Positions 45,238-55,780 of a DNA stretch of 64,000 bases are shown one piece after another. Both the position numbers and the translations under genes were made by a program. This DNA is from Struthidea cinerea (lineage: Eukaryota; Chordata; Aves; Passeriformes; Corcoracidae). The stretch's first letter is position 1. Every line of letters starts with the position of its first letter. The notes below the pieces were generated by a model, which was given only the letters and a program-made list of their open reading frames with translations, did no database searches and had not been told where the DNA came from. The stretch covers positions 356,300 to 420,299 of the forward strand of contig VZTI01005239.1 in NCBI GenBank assembly GCA_013397865.1, written 5' to 3'.

Positions 45238-46918
45238 TGTCTCATCCCTGACTCACGTTTTTTTCACGCGTTTATTCTCCCTCCACTAACTTCCAAGAAA
45301 ACTTCTGAGCTACTTCCTCCCCTATTCCCAACTAGTCTGAATAGTTAATCTGCTAATGCCTGGATATCAGGGAGAGATCCCAGTGTGTGTCAGCTCCCAG
45401 GAACTCCGCAGTTACAGCTTTGCAGGGGTTACATCCTGCAGGAAGCAGCCATTGTGCCTGACACCTCACTGCTGCCTGGATTACTGCACACCACGTTGTA
45501 CATTTTGATGAAGCAAACGATGCAGCATTCTGCCCTGGCAGATCATCCGATCCAGGGAAAAACTGAATGGGCATGATAAAACCAGTGATTTAATGGGATG
45601 CCTGCCCTGCTGTTCTCCAGGTTGGGGGATTCATGTAAGTGAGGAGCAGATGGGATCTCCAGGGGGAAATTCTGGGCTTGCATTACTGAAACCAATGTAA
45701 ATTTAGTACTGTATTTCTAAAGTGTTGTTGGAAAGCAGCCAGGAGTCTGAAATCTATCCAAGGTTTTCACCTCTCTGATTCATATATATATAATTTTTAT
45801 ATATATAACTATGTATAAAGTAAGTTATACATACACACACTTACTTATTCATAGGTTGGTCACGGGTGGGAATATGAGGTCTCATTCTCAGGTGTTTGTG
45901 GTCCATCTTGCTTTAATGACACCTGACTCTCCATTTTACCCTTTTTGAAATTAGAGAGATCATCAAAGTCTTGACCAGCTGCAACTACCAAGGAAATGCT
46001 TCCACTGCTCCCGAGAACAGGCTCTGGCAATGCTGTTGTAGCAGCCAAATTTTAGTTAGTACCAGCCAAGTTTTAACTTTCCGAGTCCCCAAATCCCTCA
46101 TGTAATCGAAATGGATAGTGCCATTTGTCACTCTTTTGTGCTCAGCTGCCCAACAAAGTGTTGCTCCCAGCTACTGGATCATCATCCCTCTTCTGCCCCT
46201 TGAAGATGGCTGCTCATAAAGAAACCCTCTTCTTCTTCCCTGTCCATATTACACAGTTTATCCAGCTCGTGAAGGAAGGGAGGAATGCTGTAAACAGAGA
46301 ATCTTCTCTAGAGGTTGTTAGGGTTGCACCCAGCCTGTGGGACAGTGCTGATTTTCATTAAAACCCTCTCAGGCCATCCTAGAGGTAGCAGCTTTCCTCT
46401 GGCACGTTCTGCATCCCGTCCCTCATGCTCCCTTCCCAGCGGTGCACTGAATGATGTGAAAGTACCAGAGCCAAGAGAAATCTTGGCCCCATCCTATCTA
46501 ATCAGATCAGTTCAACAGAGCAAGAGTGATAGAAATCCACAAACCCTGCCAGGGAAACCGTTTTCTTTGGCTAGGGCTGATGTTTGGCATGATATGTATC
46601 TGTGATTAAAAAAAAATAATCAACAGAAACATCTCTTGAAAATCATAACTAAGATTAGATGCTATAAAAACAGGAGCTGACATGAAACAGTCTTCTTTAG
46701 CAAGGGCTGTCAGGTCGGCTGACATTCCATACTGATTTTGGGAAAAGCCCGAGGATGGAAAGACTTCATGGCACTACATGGCACCCCCATTCTTGTTGTA
46801 AGGAACCTGCAGAGCACCAGCACCCTCAAAGCAACTCAAAGGGGCCTTTCAGCCAGCCCTGGCAAACAGGATTTATAACATTTATAGCACTCTTCCGTAG
46901 GGTTTTTCCCCCAGGTAA
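45238..46918. other. No gene recognised; AT microsatellite
   Basis: Short frames without motifs (96 codons at 46315-46605). Contains the (TA)n-rich stretch at 45781-45841 annotated separately. Confidence 0.4.
45781..45841. repeat. TA/CA-rich microsatellite
   Basis: CATATATATATAATTTTTAT followed by TATATATAAC and then ATACACACAC. It is imperfect and AT-rich. Confidence 0.85.
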
Positions 46919-47350
46919 GAATCACAGGATGAGTCAGGTTGGACGGGATCACAGTGGGTCACCTGGTCCCATCTCCCTGCTCCAGAAGAGCCATCCCAGT
47001 GCACATGGCACAGGAGTGTATCCAGAGGGTTCTGGAATATCCCCAGTGAGGAAGACTCCACACCCTCTCTGGACAATCTGTTCCAGTGCTCGGTCACTGC
47101 ACGGGAAACAAGTTCTTCCTCACATTCAGGTGGAACTTCCTGGGCATCAGTTCCTGCCCGTTCCTCTTGTGCCGTGGCTGGGGCCCACAGAGCAGAGCCT
47201 CATCCATGCCCTTGGCACCCACTTTATGTATTTATACACAATAATGAGGTCCCCTCTCAGTTGTCTCTTCTGGAGGCTGAACAGCCCCAGCTCTTTCAGC
47301 CTTTCCTCGTAAGAGATGCTCCACTCCCTCCACCGTCTTCATAGCCCTCC
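46919..47350 (-). mobile_element. CR1 LINE, 3' end fragment (minus), older subfamily
   Basis: On plus: AATCACAGGATGAGTCAGGT, 'TTGGACGGGATCACAGTGGGTCACCTGGTCCCA', 'CCTCACATTCAGGTGGAACTTCCTGGGCATCAG', 'CGTTCCTCTTGTGCCGTGGCTGGGGCCCACAGAGCAGAGCC', 'CTCTTCTGGAGGCTGAACAGCCCCAGCTCTTTCAGCCTTTCC'. The GGAACTTCCTGGGCATCAG block is the reverse complement of one in the copy at 617-1001, so the two belong to the same or related subfamilies. The 185-codon plus frame across it is an artefact. Confidence 0.92.
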
Positions 47351-48211
47351 ATAAGGCGAAGCCTTCTACGTCTTTTCAGCTGAAGTTACTACAAAAGTGT
47401 TAAATGTGATGTGATCACACATTTGCCAAAGTGCAAGTGAGAGGCAGTGATCTGGGTTGGGAAATGAAAAATCAGCGTTTTTCCAACCCCCTTCAAAGCC
47501 CTCATTTAGATGTTATTCTTCAGGCTCAGCTTGAATGACAGTAAGGAGTTAACTTTGGCTTCTTGCTTTGTCCCACCTTGCGTCTTGTAACTTTTAATGA
47601 AAGTCCTCAAAATTTTTAAAGAAATCAATGTATCCCTATTAAACATCTTGGTTTCAATAAATCAGCATTTTCCAATAGAAAATCTGTCTGCCTATTCTTA
47701 TTTTATTTTTGATCAGTGTTATATTTCAGAGGAATGTATTTTGCGGCGCAGCCTCAGAAACAGGTGAATTACAGTGCTGGCTCAGATCCATACTTCGATT
47801 AGATTCATATTTTGCATCTGACAGTGCAGCAGAGAGGTCATTTCAGAATCCATCACCAGAAGCACAGGATGGAGTTTCCTGCTCTGGGTGAATTTTCTTT
47901 CCACCCTTTTCTTGACAGCCGTGATGCAGCTGAAGCTTCCTGAGCAGTCTCGTGGTCTCCATGATCCTGGTCTGAGTGATTTCCCACATTTGTTTCCTTT
48001 GGAGAGCCATTCATGTTCCTTAACTTCTCTATTTAATTCTCCGAACAGCTTCCAAGGCAGCATTGATTTACCTCCACGTGTGCTGAGTGCCGTGCATGAA
48101 TGCACTGGGCTCCCCACCAAGTGACCCCTGGCTGCCCAGGGACCCTGACTCCACGGCTAACCTTTCCTTCTCTGCTTCCCTGGGACTGCCATGACCTTTC
48201 CTTTCCTACAG
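47351..48211. other. No gene recognised
   Basis: AT-rich to about 47720. A TATATTTCAG acceptor-like site near 47730 and an ACAG|GTGAAT donor-like site near 47763 enclose only 34 nt, which I do not call. Frame 47709-47891 lacks motifs. Confidence 0.35.
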
Positions 48212-48325
48212 GGAGGAGACAAAAAGGCAGATGCCTCCCTTTGGAGCGAGCTGCTGGCTCGTTCAGCAGATGTCTGGTTGTGTGCCACTGAGAAAATGTC
48301 ACTGCCTGCCGCCAGCTCCGAGCAG
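48212..48325 (+). other. Possible coding exon (unidentified protein)
   Basis: One of the strongest acceptor-like sites in the window (pyrimidine tract TTTCCTTTCCTACAG ending at 48211) leads into a frame that stays open through a CAG|GTGATT donor-like site after 48325. The enclosed 114 nt are 38 codons, phase 0-0, beginning GGDKKADASLWSELLARSAD. The same frame would continue to a TGA at 48392-48394 if not spliced. The peptide looks protein-like, but I do not recognise it. Open runs of this length after acceptor-like sites are expected by chance at a low rate. Confidence 0.22.
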
Positions 48326-49444
48326 GTGATTAATGCCAGACTGAGGATTGTTCTCAGCTACATTTGGGTCCTTCTGTTTGCTGCCGCTCGGTGAAATGAC
48401 AACCTGGCCCTCGTGCCACTGGAGACACGAGGAAAGCCTGGCACATGATGGGAGCAGGGACCTTCCAGGTCTCACATGGGCAGGATGAAGCTCTGAGCAG
48501 GAGCCTGGTGAATTGGAGATGTGTGGATGGTTCATCTGGGGCAATTCCTGTAGCCGTGGCTCCAGTGAGGGCTCGTGGAGACCACCCCTACTCTGTTTGC
48601 TTTGCCTCATCAGATACAAATTGGTCATTAGAAAAATGGTGCTAATTATCTCTCCTCGCCCCCCAGAGCAGGTGTTTGAGCAGGTGCCATAGAGTTCCCA
48701 AACCACTGAGGATGGAGATGTTGCAGGATGCAATTGGTGGCTGGAGTACTGAGGCAGGTGCAAGAAAGCCTTTGAGGGGAGGGGAGGAAAGTGCTCTTTG
48801 AGAGGTTTGATTTTTATCCTGTTAGAAGAGAGAAACGGAGAGGGAAAGGTGAGAGATGAGGGAGGAGTGAGCGTGAGATAGTGGTGCCTTCTTGAACCAA
48901 AATCTATCACAGGAAGCCTTTGTTCAGTCCTAGGGAAGTCTTAGGCTTGTGCAGACCCCCATAATAGGGTGATTGCCCAGACTCAAATAGGGATTTGTCC
49001 CCTCAGGGAGTTTCTTTTCAGCCTCAAAGGGTCAAACATGATAGTAGGATGTCTCCTGCTAAGAGCAAAGAGGATTCTTCCATCTCTTCAGAGGCTTTAA
49101 AAACCAATGTTTGTTCTAAAATACAGTTTTTAAGCGAGCAAACAGAGGAATACAGTGCCCTGACAACCACCCCAAGCACCTTCTCAGCCTTTTTTCAAGT
49201 GTTGGGGGTGAAATAAGGAAAAAATCAGCACCTGACTTTCTCTCCTCCCTCTTCCCAACTCCTCAACGTCTTTGCTCCACATCCTCCCCGTGCTCAGCCT
49301 GATTGCCTTCCCTGCCACGTGAGGGGCTCTTCCTTCAGTCTGGCAGGTCCTTTCTGCAAACTGAAGAGTTCCGCACTTGCTGGTGCTGCTGGTTTCTGTA
49401 TTTTTAAATCTCGTGACTGAAATGAGAGAAAAGAAAATCAAGGC
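48326..49444. other. No gene recognised
   Basis: A 203-codon minus-strand frame (48299-48910) lacks motifs and overlaps the candidate exon on the other strand, so at most one can be real. No repeat recognised before the MIR. Confidence 0.35.
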
Positions 49445-49573
49445 TTTGGTGAAGTTTCCAGTCCTGTCACTTTCTGACCTTGAGCCAATCACGTGAACTT
49501 CTAATGTCAATATTCCCATCTGTTAAGCCTCACGAATGCACTGTAAAGCAAAATTAATAAATTGTATTGGGAT
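49445..49573 (+). mobile_element. MIR-type SINE (plus)
   Basis: Follows MIR in sense order: CACTTTCTGACCTTGAGCCA near 49468 and ATCACGTGAACTTCT (for 'TGTGTGACCTTGGGCAAGTCACTTAACCTCT'), 'TATTCCCATCTGTTAAGCCTCACGAATGCACTGTAAAGCAAAATTAATAAATTG' (for 'GTTTCCCCATCTGTAAAATGG...CCTCAC...TGTGAGG.TAAATTAAT'). The interior is shortened by a deletion. Old and diverged, but the block order is clear. Confidence 0.75.
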
Positions 49574-50165
49574 ATCTGCACTTACAGTCAGGAACATTTC
49601 TTCCATGAGTAATGCCATCGACTTGAGTGCACTCACACTGAGCAAAGAATAACTCATCCAGCCTTTAATATTTGTGAAAAGCTTCAGGATTTTTGTGGAA
49701 GAAGCTGGAGAAAGAGAAAATCTCTGTGATCCAGGCTGCAAATATGCAGGAATTCATCCCCCATTAGTGTCAGAAAGGCAAGTAAGAGTCACTCTCTTGT
49801 CGTTGCTGACTCACTTGCACGCTGTCCTTGCTCAAAGGAGTTTTTAACACTTTTCCTGTGTCAGATTAAAACTCTGGAGGAGAAGGAGGGACAGGGAGGT
49901 GGTGGAATTGGGAAGCCCATGGAGAAGGGCTGTGCAACACCACCTCTGAGATCTGATTTCTAACTCTGTTGGGCACCTGGAGCACCGGAGTCTCTGACAG
50001 GCTTTAAAAGACCTTAAATCTCATGGCTGATAAGTTAATTGTAAAAGTTCACATCACAAGTGCTCCTTCAGGGATACAAATCCCTCAGGACAACATCTCC
50101 TGTTAAAATGGTGTTCTGGAGCACACGGGGGAAGTTTGGAGCAGCGTCAGAAGGTGGGGAAGTTA
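49574..50165. other. No gene recognised
   Basis: Short frames only; no repeat family between the MIR and the minisatellite. Confidence 0.4.
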
Positions 50166-50505
50166 CTTGGGTCATAGGATTTATATGGGTTATATGGGAT
50201 ATATGGGTTATATGGGCTACAGGGGTTATAGAGGCCATGGAGGTTATTTGGGTTGTATGGGTTATACGGGCTATGGAGGTTGTAGGGGTTATAGGGGTTA
50301 TATGGATTATTTGGTTTATGTGGGTTATTTGTGTTGTAAGGGTTATACAGACTACAGGGGTTGTATGGGTTATGTGGGCTGTAGGGGCTCTCGGGATTGT
50401 AGGAGTTGCCTGGGTTATATGGGTTATCTGGGTTATGTGGGTTATACAGGTTGTTTGGGTTGTAAGGGGTGTATAGACTGCGAGGGTTACATGGATTATA
50501 CGGGT
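50166..50505 (+). repeat. Degenerate 9-bp minisatellite, GGGTTATAT type
   Basis: About 37 units of a 9-bp repeat with consensus GGGTTATAT and variants GGGTTGTAT, GGGCTACAG, GGGTTATTT, GGAGGTTAT. The plus strand is strongly G/T-rich with GGG every 9 bases. Since 9 is a multiple of 3, frames remain open on both strands: plus frames read MGY or GYM-like tripeptides (175 codons, 50167-50694) and the minus frame reads THI/TQI-like tripeptides (150 codons). I regard these as composition artefacts, not genes. The GGGTTA core equals a circular permutation of the vertebrate telomere hexamer. Confidence 0.92.
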
Positions 50506-51765
50506 CTCTGCTCCCCGCACGAACTACAGGTCAGTGTTGGCTCTGTTCAAAAGTGCAGCTCAGGGCACTTCATCTCTTTGAATCACCTGGGCAATTTCCT
50601 TCCCAATCTCCCTGCTATTCCAAGTCTTCAGACCTGGATGTTTCCCCTCCAAGAAAAGCATTGTCCCGTTTCCATGCTGTGGGTCCAGAAGTAACAAAAT
50701 GAGAAGGGACTTTATGTGCCCACTGTTCCGAGGTTTCGGGTTGTCACTGCTGCCCGTGCTTTCTTCCTCAGAGAAATTCAGGAAACTCTTGTTGTTCTTT
50801 GCCTCAAAGCTAGCAAGCAGCTGGAAATGGCACAGGTTAGTTATATTTAAAAAGGAAAATTGGTTTTTTTTTAATTTACTCCATTTTCTTCTTAATTTGC
50901 CCAAGTGACCTTTTCTCCCCTTAATGTTGAAAAGGACAAACAGAGAAGCTGATTGACCTGAATATCTTTATTCTCAAGCTGTTGAACCCAGGTGCTCACT
51001 CACACACAGTTCAGCTGACTCCTCTGCGATTTCAGCCTATTTGCTTTCACATAAACAAAATTTTAAAAAACACACACAAAAAAAAAAAAAACCTAAAAAA
51101 CCCCAACCCCCCAAAACAACAACAAGAGCACTTTTCAGTTCTTTACCTTTTCTTTCTTTTGCACTTTCACCATCTGGATGCACCTGCAAGAGGGTGACAC
51201 ACTAGTATTGACATTTTTCCTATGGATGACTAAACCTCCCTCCTTATCTGCAGAAATTCTTTCTTTTCCTTAGCTCCTTTGGCCCTTCTCTATTTCTACA
51301 ATGCTTTCCTTACATTGCTGCTCCCATGTGATGATGTTTCCCCGGACAAAAACATGCGGCTGCTGTTAGAAAACAAGGGAGGAAATACAATATCTCTCCA
51401 AACAGCTTTACATTTCACCCAGCCCTTTGATGATCGCTGTGCACTGAACACGTATCTTATGCTGGGCTCCCCACAGCAGCCAACATCTTCTTTCATCTCA
51501 GAGAGGATAATTCATTTGGATGTGAACAATTCCAACTGCTCTTCCCAAAGCCTCTTGTTGTGTGTGCAATCCTTAGCAGGAATTTTTTTGCCACTGCATG
51601 GCCCACTTGCATCCTTCTCTGAGGTCTCTCTTAAATTAATTTCTTGTCATTTTCCCCAGACCTGAGTGACCTAAAAAGATGATGGGGGAGAGGGGAAATT
51701 TTGTTCTTTGAACAAACGTTGCCCTTTTTCTGCTGCATCCTCAGGCTCTTAAAACATCTCTTTAA
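50506..51765. other. No gene recognised; A-rich tract 51061-51125
   Basis: The 128-codon plus frame at 51279-51665 has no recognisable domain. An A-rich tract with C runs lies at 51061-51125 and is compositionally like the longer A/C tract at 20325. No repeat family to the left of the LINE remnant. Confidence 0.4.
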
Positions 51766-52430
51766 CAATGCTTGTCCTGGGAGCAGTCCCTGGAGCACCT
51801 CCCACTATTAACCTCTTTCCATGCTGAGAACTGGACTTTTATCACAGCTCTTTGATTTTTATGTCATAGTTTGTTTTCAATCCATGAAAGAACTTTTACC
51901 TCTTACCTCAAGGTAACCCACTAAGCTTTCCTTAATAGCTCCTTGTGAGGGCTCCTCTCAAAAAATCTTTGGAATACCTAAATAATTCATCTCAGCTTGT
52001 CCAGGGATAGCCACTATTTTTGCCAACATTTTGAAATGCATTTAAATTAGCATCATGATTTACTGTGGCAGCCTCCATGCTGGTTTGTCCCAAGCATCTG
52101 GGGACATTGTAACTCTGTCTTCAATGGTTTTCCTCTTATCTTTTCTTCAATTGAAGCAAGGTTTGCCAGCCTGTAATTCCTTCACCCCCTTTTCCACCTT
52201 TATTTAAGGATGGATACAACACTGGCCACTTTTCAGCCCTCTGGCATGAGTTCTGATTTTAATGAAAAAAGTGACAGGTTTTGTGCTAATAGCTCTACTT
52301 CTCTGCTCTCTCATTTCCTTCTGAAGCTGTGTCTGGTCCCAGTGACCTATAGAAAACTGATGGTCTCATCCAGGAGCCTTTACATGTGCGAGCAGGTCCA
52401 TTAACTTCCTCAGCCCCCCTCCAGCTTCAG
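51766..52430 (-). mobile_element. Ancient CR1/L3-clade LINE, reverse-transcriptase region (minus)
   Basis: About 660 bp of antisense CR1/L3-type ORF2. On plus the order is 'AGCAGTCCCTGGAGCACCTCCCACTATTAACC', 'TTTCAATCCATGAAAGAACTTTTACCTCTTACC', 'TAGCTCCTTGTGAGGGCTCCTCTCAAAAAATCTTTGGAATAC', 'GCCAGCCTGTAATTCC', then a segment whose reverse complement translates, with a stop where a Trp is usual, to KVASVVSILK, and further on RNYRLANLAS, matching the 'W.VA.V.PI.KK' and 'NYRPVSLTS' blocks of the polymerase. It is crossed by many stops and is a fossil. It is much older than the CR1 tails elsewhere and is the largest LINE fragment present. Confidence 0.83.
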
Positions 52431-55171
52431 AGAGCCCAGCTGCAGGAATGAGCCTCTGATCAGGGCTGCTCCCTCCATCTGTCACACTGAGCACGAGTGT
52501 TTCCATGCCATCTTATGCTTCACGAATTGTTGGGTAGGTTTTTTCCAGTTTTTCTCCCTTTCTTTGCCATTGTGTGCTGATGTTTGGCCACGGACTTTTT
52601 TTATTGTGTTGTCTGGGCAAGAGCAGGTGAGCCAGTCCTTGCATGAACTGTGAGCTTCCAGCACACGTCCTTATCCTTCATTATCTTGCAAGGAGAACTA
52701 TGAAATGGAGACTTTTCGTTCCTCCCTATGGAGATATGTAGGGTTTAAAAAAATACATATTTTTTCCAGTTATGCCCGTTATGTTTCCTCCTAGGGATTG
52801 AGGATGGAGGGAATTCAGTGAACCAGAAAGCAAATGCGATTGCATCCTCAGAGTGAAATGCGAAAGGTATAAAAACACAGGAGAGTGAAAAGCTGTTTAG
52901 GTTAAGCAGCATTAGCAGCACAGTAGTTCCTGGATATAAAATGTCACCGGTGGACTGAACACCAAGAGAAGTATTTTGAGAATGAGCAGAGTAACTCTTG
53001 GGATAAGGGAAAGGGGACAGGAATCCAGCTGTCTGTAAGTCGGTGTTTGATGTGTTTCAGATCAGGGTTCTGTGTGCGACTGCCTGAGAAGACAAAGAAC
53101 TGGATTTGATGACACAACAGATTTCTTTTACCTTTTTGTCCCAATTTTTCTGGGAGTTCAGGAAGGGTGATGCCTTCAGTGGCAGCTGATTTGGACCATG
53201 GTTAAAGAAGCGCAGCTGGCAGACAGTGCCATGAACTCCTCTGATGTGAGAGTCACCTTCTGGGCTAGGAGGTGTTCAACTGGACGGACTGATTAACAAA
53301 GGACGTGGATGATCCCCTCCAGCTCACAATTTAGGGTGGATGCAGACAACCCAAAACCTTTGTGTCAAGCCAAGTGCAAGGTCTGCAAGGTGGTGGCAGA
53401 AAGTCCCTGGAAACAACACCAAGATAGACAGTGAGAAGAGAGAAAATGAGCAGCTGAAGGATGGCACCAGCAGAGAAGCATAAAAAGCATTTCCCCTCTT
53501 GCTGATCTTCTTCCTTTTGTCTTGACAGACTGTCAGGAGCTACTTTGCTCTCGTCTCCACTTTCTCACGTGGCACCTTCACAGTCAGCCCTTGACAAAGA
53601 CTTTTTGGTGGCCATTCATTAATTTTGCCGTGGCCTTTAGTAATGTCATCTTGGCTCCAAAGCTTTCTTGAAATACAGTGCTGCAGATATCCCCAAATAT
53701 CCCTGGCATGTTATATGGCACCGGGGTAATGCGAGCTCTCTTAAAACACAGACGAAGCAAACAGTGCTAATTTATGCCTTGCTTTTTATTCCCAACATAA
53801 TTTTGATTTTAATGTCCCATCCTCGCCACATCAATATCTTTTCACTACTGGCATGTGGAAACAAAAAGTAAATATTTCATTTTCCTTCCTTTTGCTGAGA
53901 TGCTCACCCAGAGCTTCTGGGAGTATGCAAATGAGACGTGACTGAGGGATGCTGCTTGGGTGCTTTATGGGACATCAGGGCATGAGGATATTGCCCACGA
54001 GCATCAGTGTGAACGGAAAATTAGCTGCACTGGGAAGTGATGTATGATTTAATATAGCAAAGGATATTTACAGTAAAACAACAGCTCACAAGGACACGTT
54101 GCAGAATCACAGGCTCTGCCTGCAGGATCAGAAAGGTTTATTTATTTAAGATATAAAAATCAAGCTGCCCTTCTGCTTTGTTCTGCTGGGTATTCTGAGC
54201 CGGGCAGCGGCCTGTCGCTTTAACTATGATGTATTAGCTCTGCCCACAAAACCCCTGCACACTTCTATCAAAATTCGGGATTTCTCATCATTCCAGCTGT
54301 GGGTGGTGTCCAGAAATCCCACACAAGTGGCCACTGCATGTGAGCAAGGCACATTGCCTGGGAGGGGCATTGACTCTGGCCTGGCTGCAGCTGTATAGCT
54401 CCCGTGTGCACCAATTTCTTCATCATCCTTTTGACAGGCTACAGATCTGACCTAGTCCCAGAAACTGTGACCAAATGAGTGGGGATTCTGAGACCCAGTC
54501 GAGAATTTTTCCATTATACTCTGCCTGTAAGGAGTCTCAAAGCAGAGCTTAGAAGCAGACCCAGGACTGGGCTTAGTCACCTGGAAATGACTTCTTGAAA
54601 AAACTTTCATCTGTCAGCCAAGATTATTTAAGTCAAGAAGAAAATCCCACTTCAGCTGAAACCTTGTGCCCGAGGGAATCTGCGGCACTCACACTCCAGT
54701 GGGATAAGGGCTTATGAAGAAGCTCTGGAGACTGTCTCTGAGGCTCAGTTTTCCCCCCAAGGAGATGGATTTGGCATTACTTTGGGGAATCAGTTCTTAT
54801 TTTCCACCTATTTATTACCTTAGCATTAGGAATGATGGGGCTGGGTCCAGGCTCCAGGTAGTGCTGCTGATGGTTTCACACGGAACCAAACTCTTCCTGC
54901 TGGGACACAACTTGCAGAACAAGGCTGTTAAACAAATATAACCTTGGGATGTGCATTTTTGAGAAAGAAGTGACTTTCAACAGTGGGCTCTTTTCTATCC
55001 CACCCCCATAAACCCACTGACTGCAGTGGCTTGGGTGTGCAGCCACCAGCCAGCGTGCTGGAGAGACTTGGGGGGAGCCAGGATTGGGGCTGGTGGAGGA
55101 ACTCCTGGGAACTGGGACCAAGCTCCCTCCCACCCCATCAGCTTTCCCATCAAGGTCCTGCCTTCCTCTCC
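52431..55171. other. No gene recognised
   Basis: The strong acceptor-like tract CTTCCTTTTGTCTTGACAG ends at 53529, but no donor or open frame of note follows. The frame at 54876-55193 (105 codons, minus) has no motif. AT-rich parts at 53780-53880 and 54060-54160. No further LINE or LTR sequence recognised. Confidence 0.35.
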
Positions 55172-55559
55172 TGCAGTAATGACGTGCGGGCAAGGACCTT
55201 GCTCATCAGATGGAAAGTGCAAAGGCGTTTATTGCACAGTCAGAATTCCCTAAATCCCAGCACCCAACAGGACAGAACATCCTAGAAACAGGAAAGATGT
55301 TCCCCACAGTGTCCCCCAATCACCTGGGGCATTGCACAGATTTTACCGAGTATGGTAATAGGCAAACAATGCCCTGTAAGGCCACAAACTCCAATGAACA
55401 CTTCTCACAGGCCCAGGCTGTCCATAAACACACAATCCTCTCTCAGTCCATCCCCGGTGACCTGGATGCACTCCCAGGGTCACCTCCGGGCCCAGGACAG
55501 AGCCCCTCTCTCTGATCCTCAGGGCCCATCTCTCTACCACCACCCAGGGCACTCCAACA
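55172..55559 (-). mobile_element. Solo LTR with perfect 6-bp target duplication (minus)
   Basis: 388 bp with TG...CA ends on either strand (plus ends TGCAGTAATG and CTCCAACA), flanked by CTCTCC on both sides (55166-55171 and 55560-55565), a perfect 6-bp duplication as class II (ERVK-type) retroviruses make. On minus an AATAAA signal lies at 55233-55228, about 60 bp before the 3' end, the expected R-U5 arrangement. No internal region is present, so two LTRs have recombined. I cannot assign a named family. The plus-strand frames of 100 codons here are antisense. Confidence 0.78.
55228..55233 (-). terminator. LTR polyadenylation signal
   Basis: AATAAA on the minus strand, 57 bases upstream of the LTR 3' end at 55172. 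Position fits the R region of an LTR. Confidence 0.5.
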
Positions 55560-55716
55560 CTCTCCCCTCATGCTTTGTTCCAGATTTTAATGCTCGCCAG
55601 TGACGTGCAGAGTAAAATAAAGCCTGTAGGAGCTCAGTACTTGTCACAGACTGTTTGTGGGGATCCAGCACTCGACTTGTTTCTGTACTTCCTGTGTATG
55701 AGGGGTGATTTAGCAG
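55560..55716. other. No gene recognised
   Basis: Flanks the LTR; includes the right-hand target duplication CTCTCC at 55560-55565. Otherwise nothing recognised. Confidence 0.4.
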
Positions 55717-55780
55717 CAGCACTCAGATACTGGGGTGATCGATGCCTTGTAAATACAGCAGGTAGATTAAGTTATTAGCG
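55717..55780 (+). repeat. Possible ancient SINE/LINE tail
   Basis: CACTCAGATACTGGGGTGAT followed by CGATGCCTTGTAAATACAGC and GGTAGATTAAG resembles the '..CTCGGAT.CTA.GGTGATG.GCGC.ATA.AAATAC..AGGTAGAT' tail of old amniote retroposons. The match is short and the body is not recognisable, so confidence is low. Confidence 0.3.

Noticed and set aside
46755..47312. 185-codon plus-strand frame
   Set aside because: It is antisense to the CR1 copy at 46919-47350.
48299..48910. 203-codon minus-strand frame
   Set aside because: No recognisable domain, proline/serine-rich in a way typical of antisense frames in GC-rich DNA, and it overlaps a better-supported exon-like segment on plus.
50060..50694. Repeat-encoded proteins of 138, 150 and 175 codons (MGY- or THI-like)
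   Set aside because: The open frames follow from a 9-bp tandem repeat lacking stop triplets in those frames; they exist on both strands, and no splice or promoter evidence supports translation.
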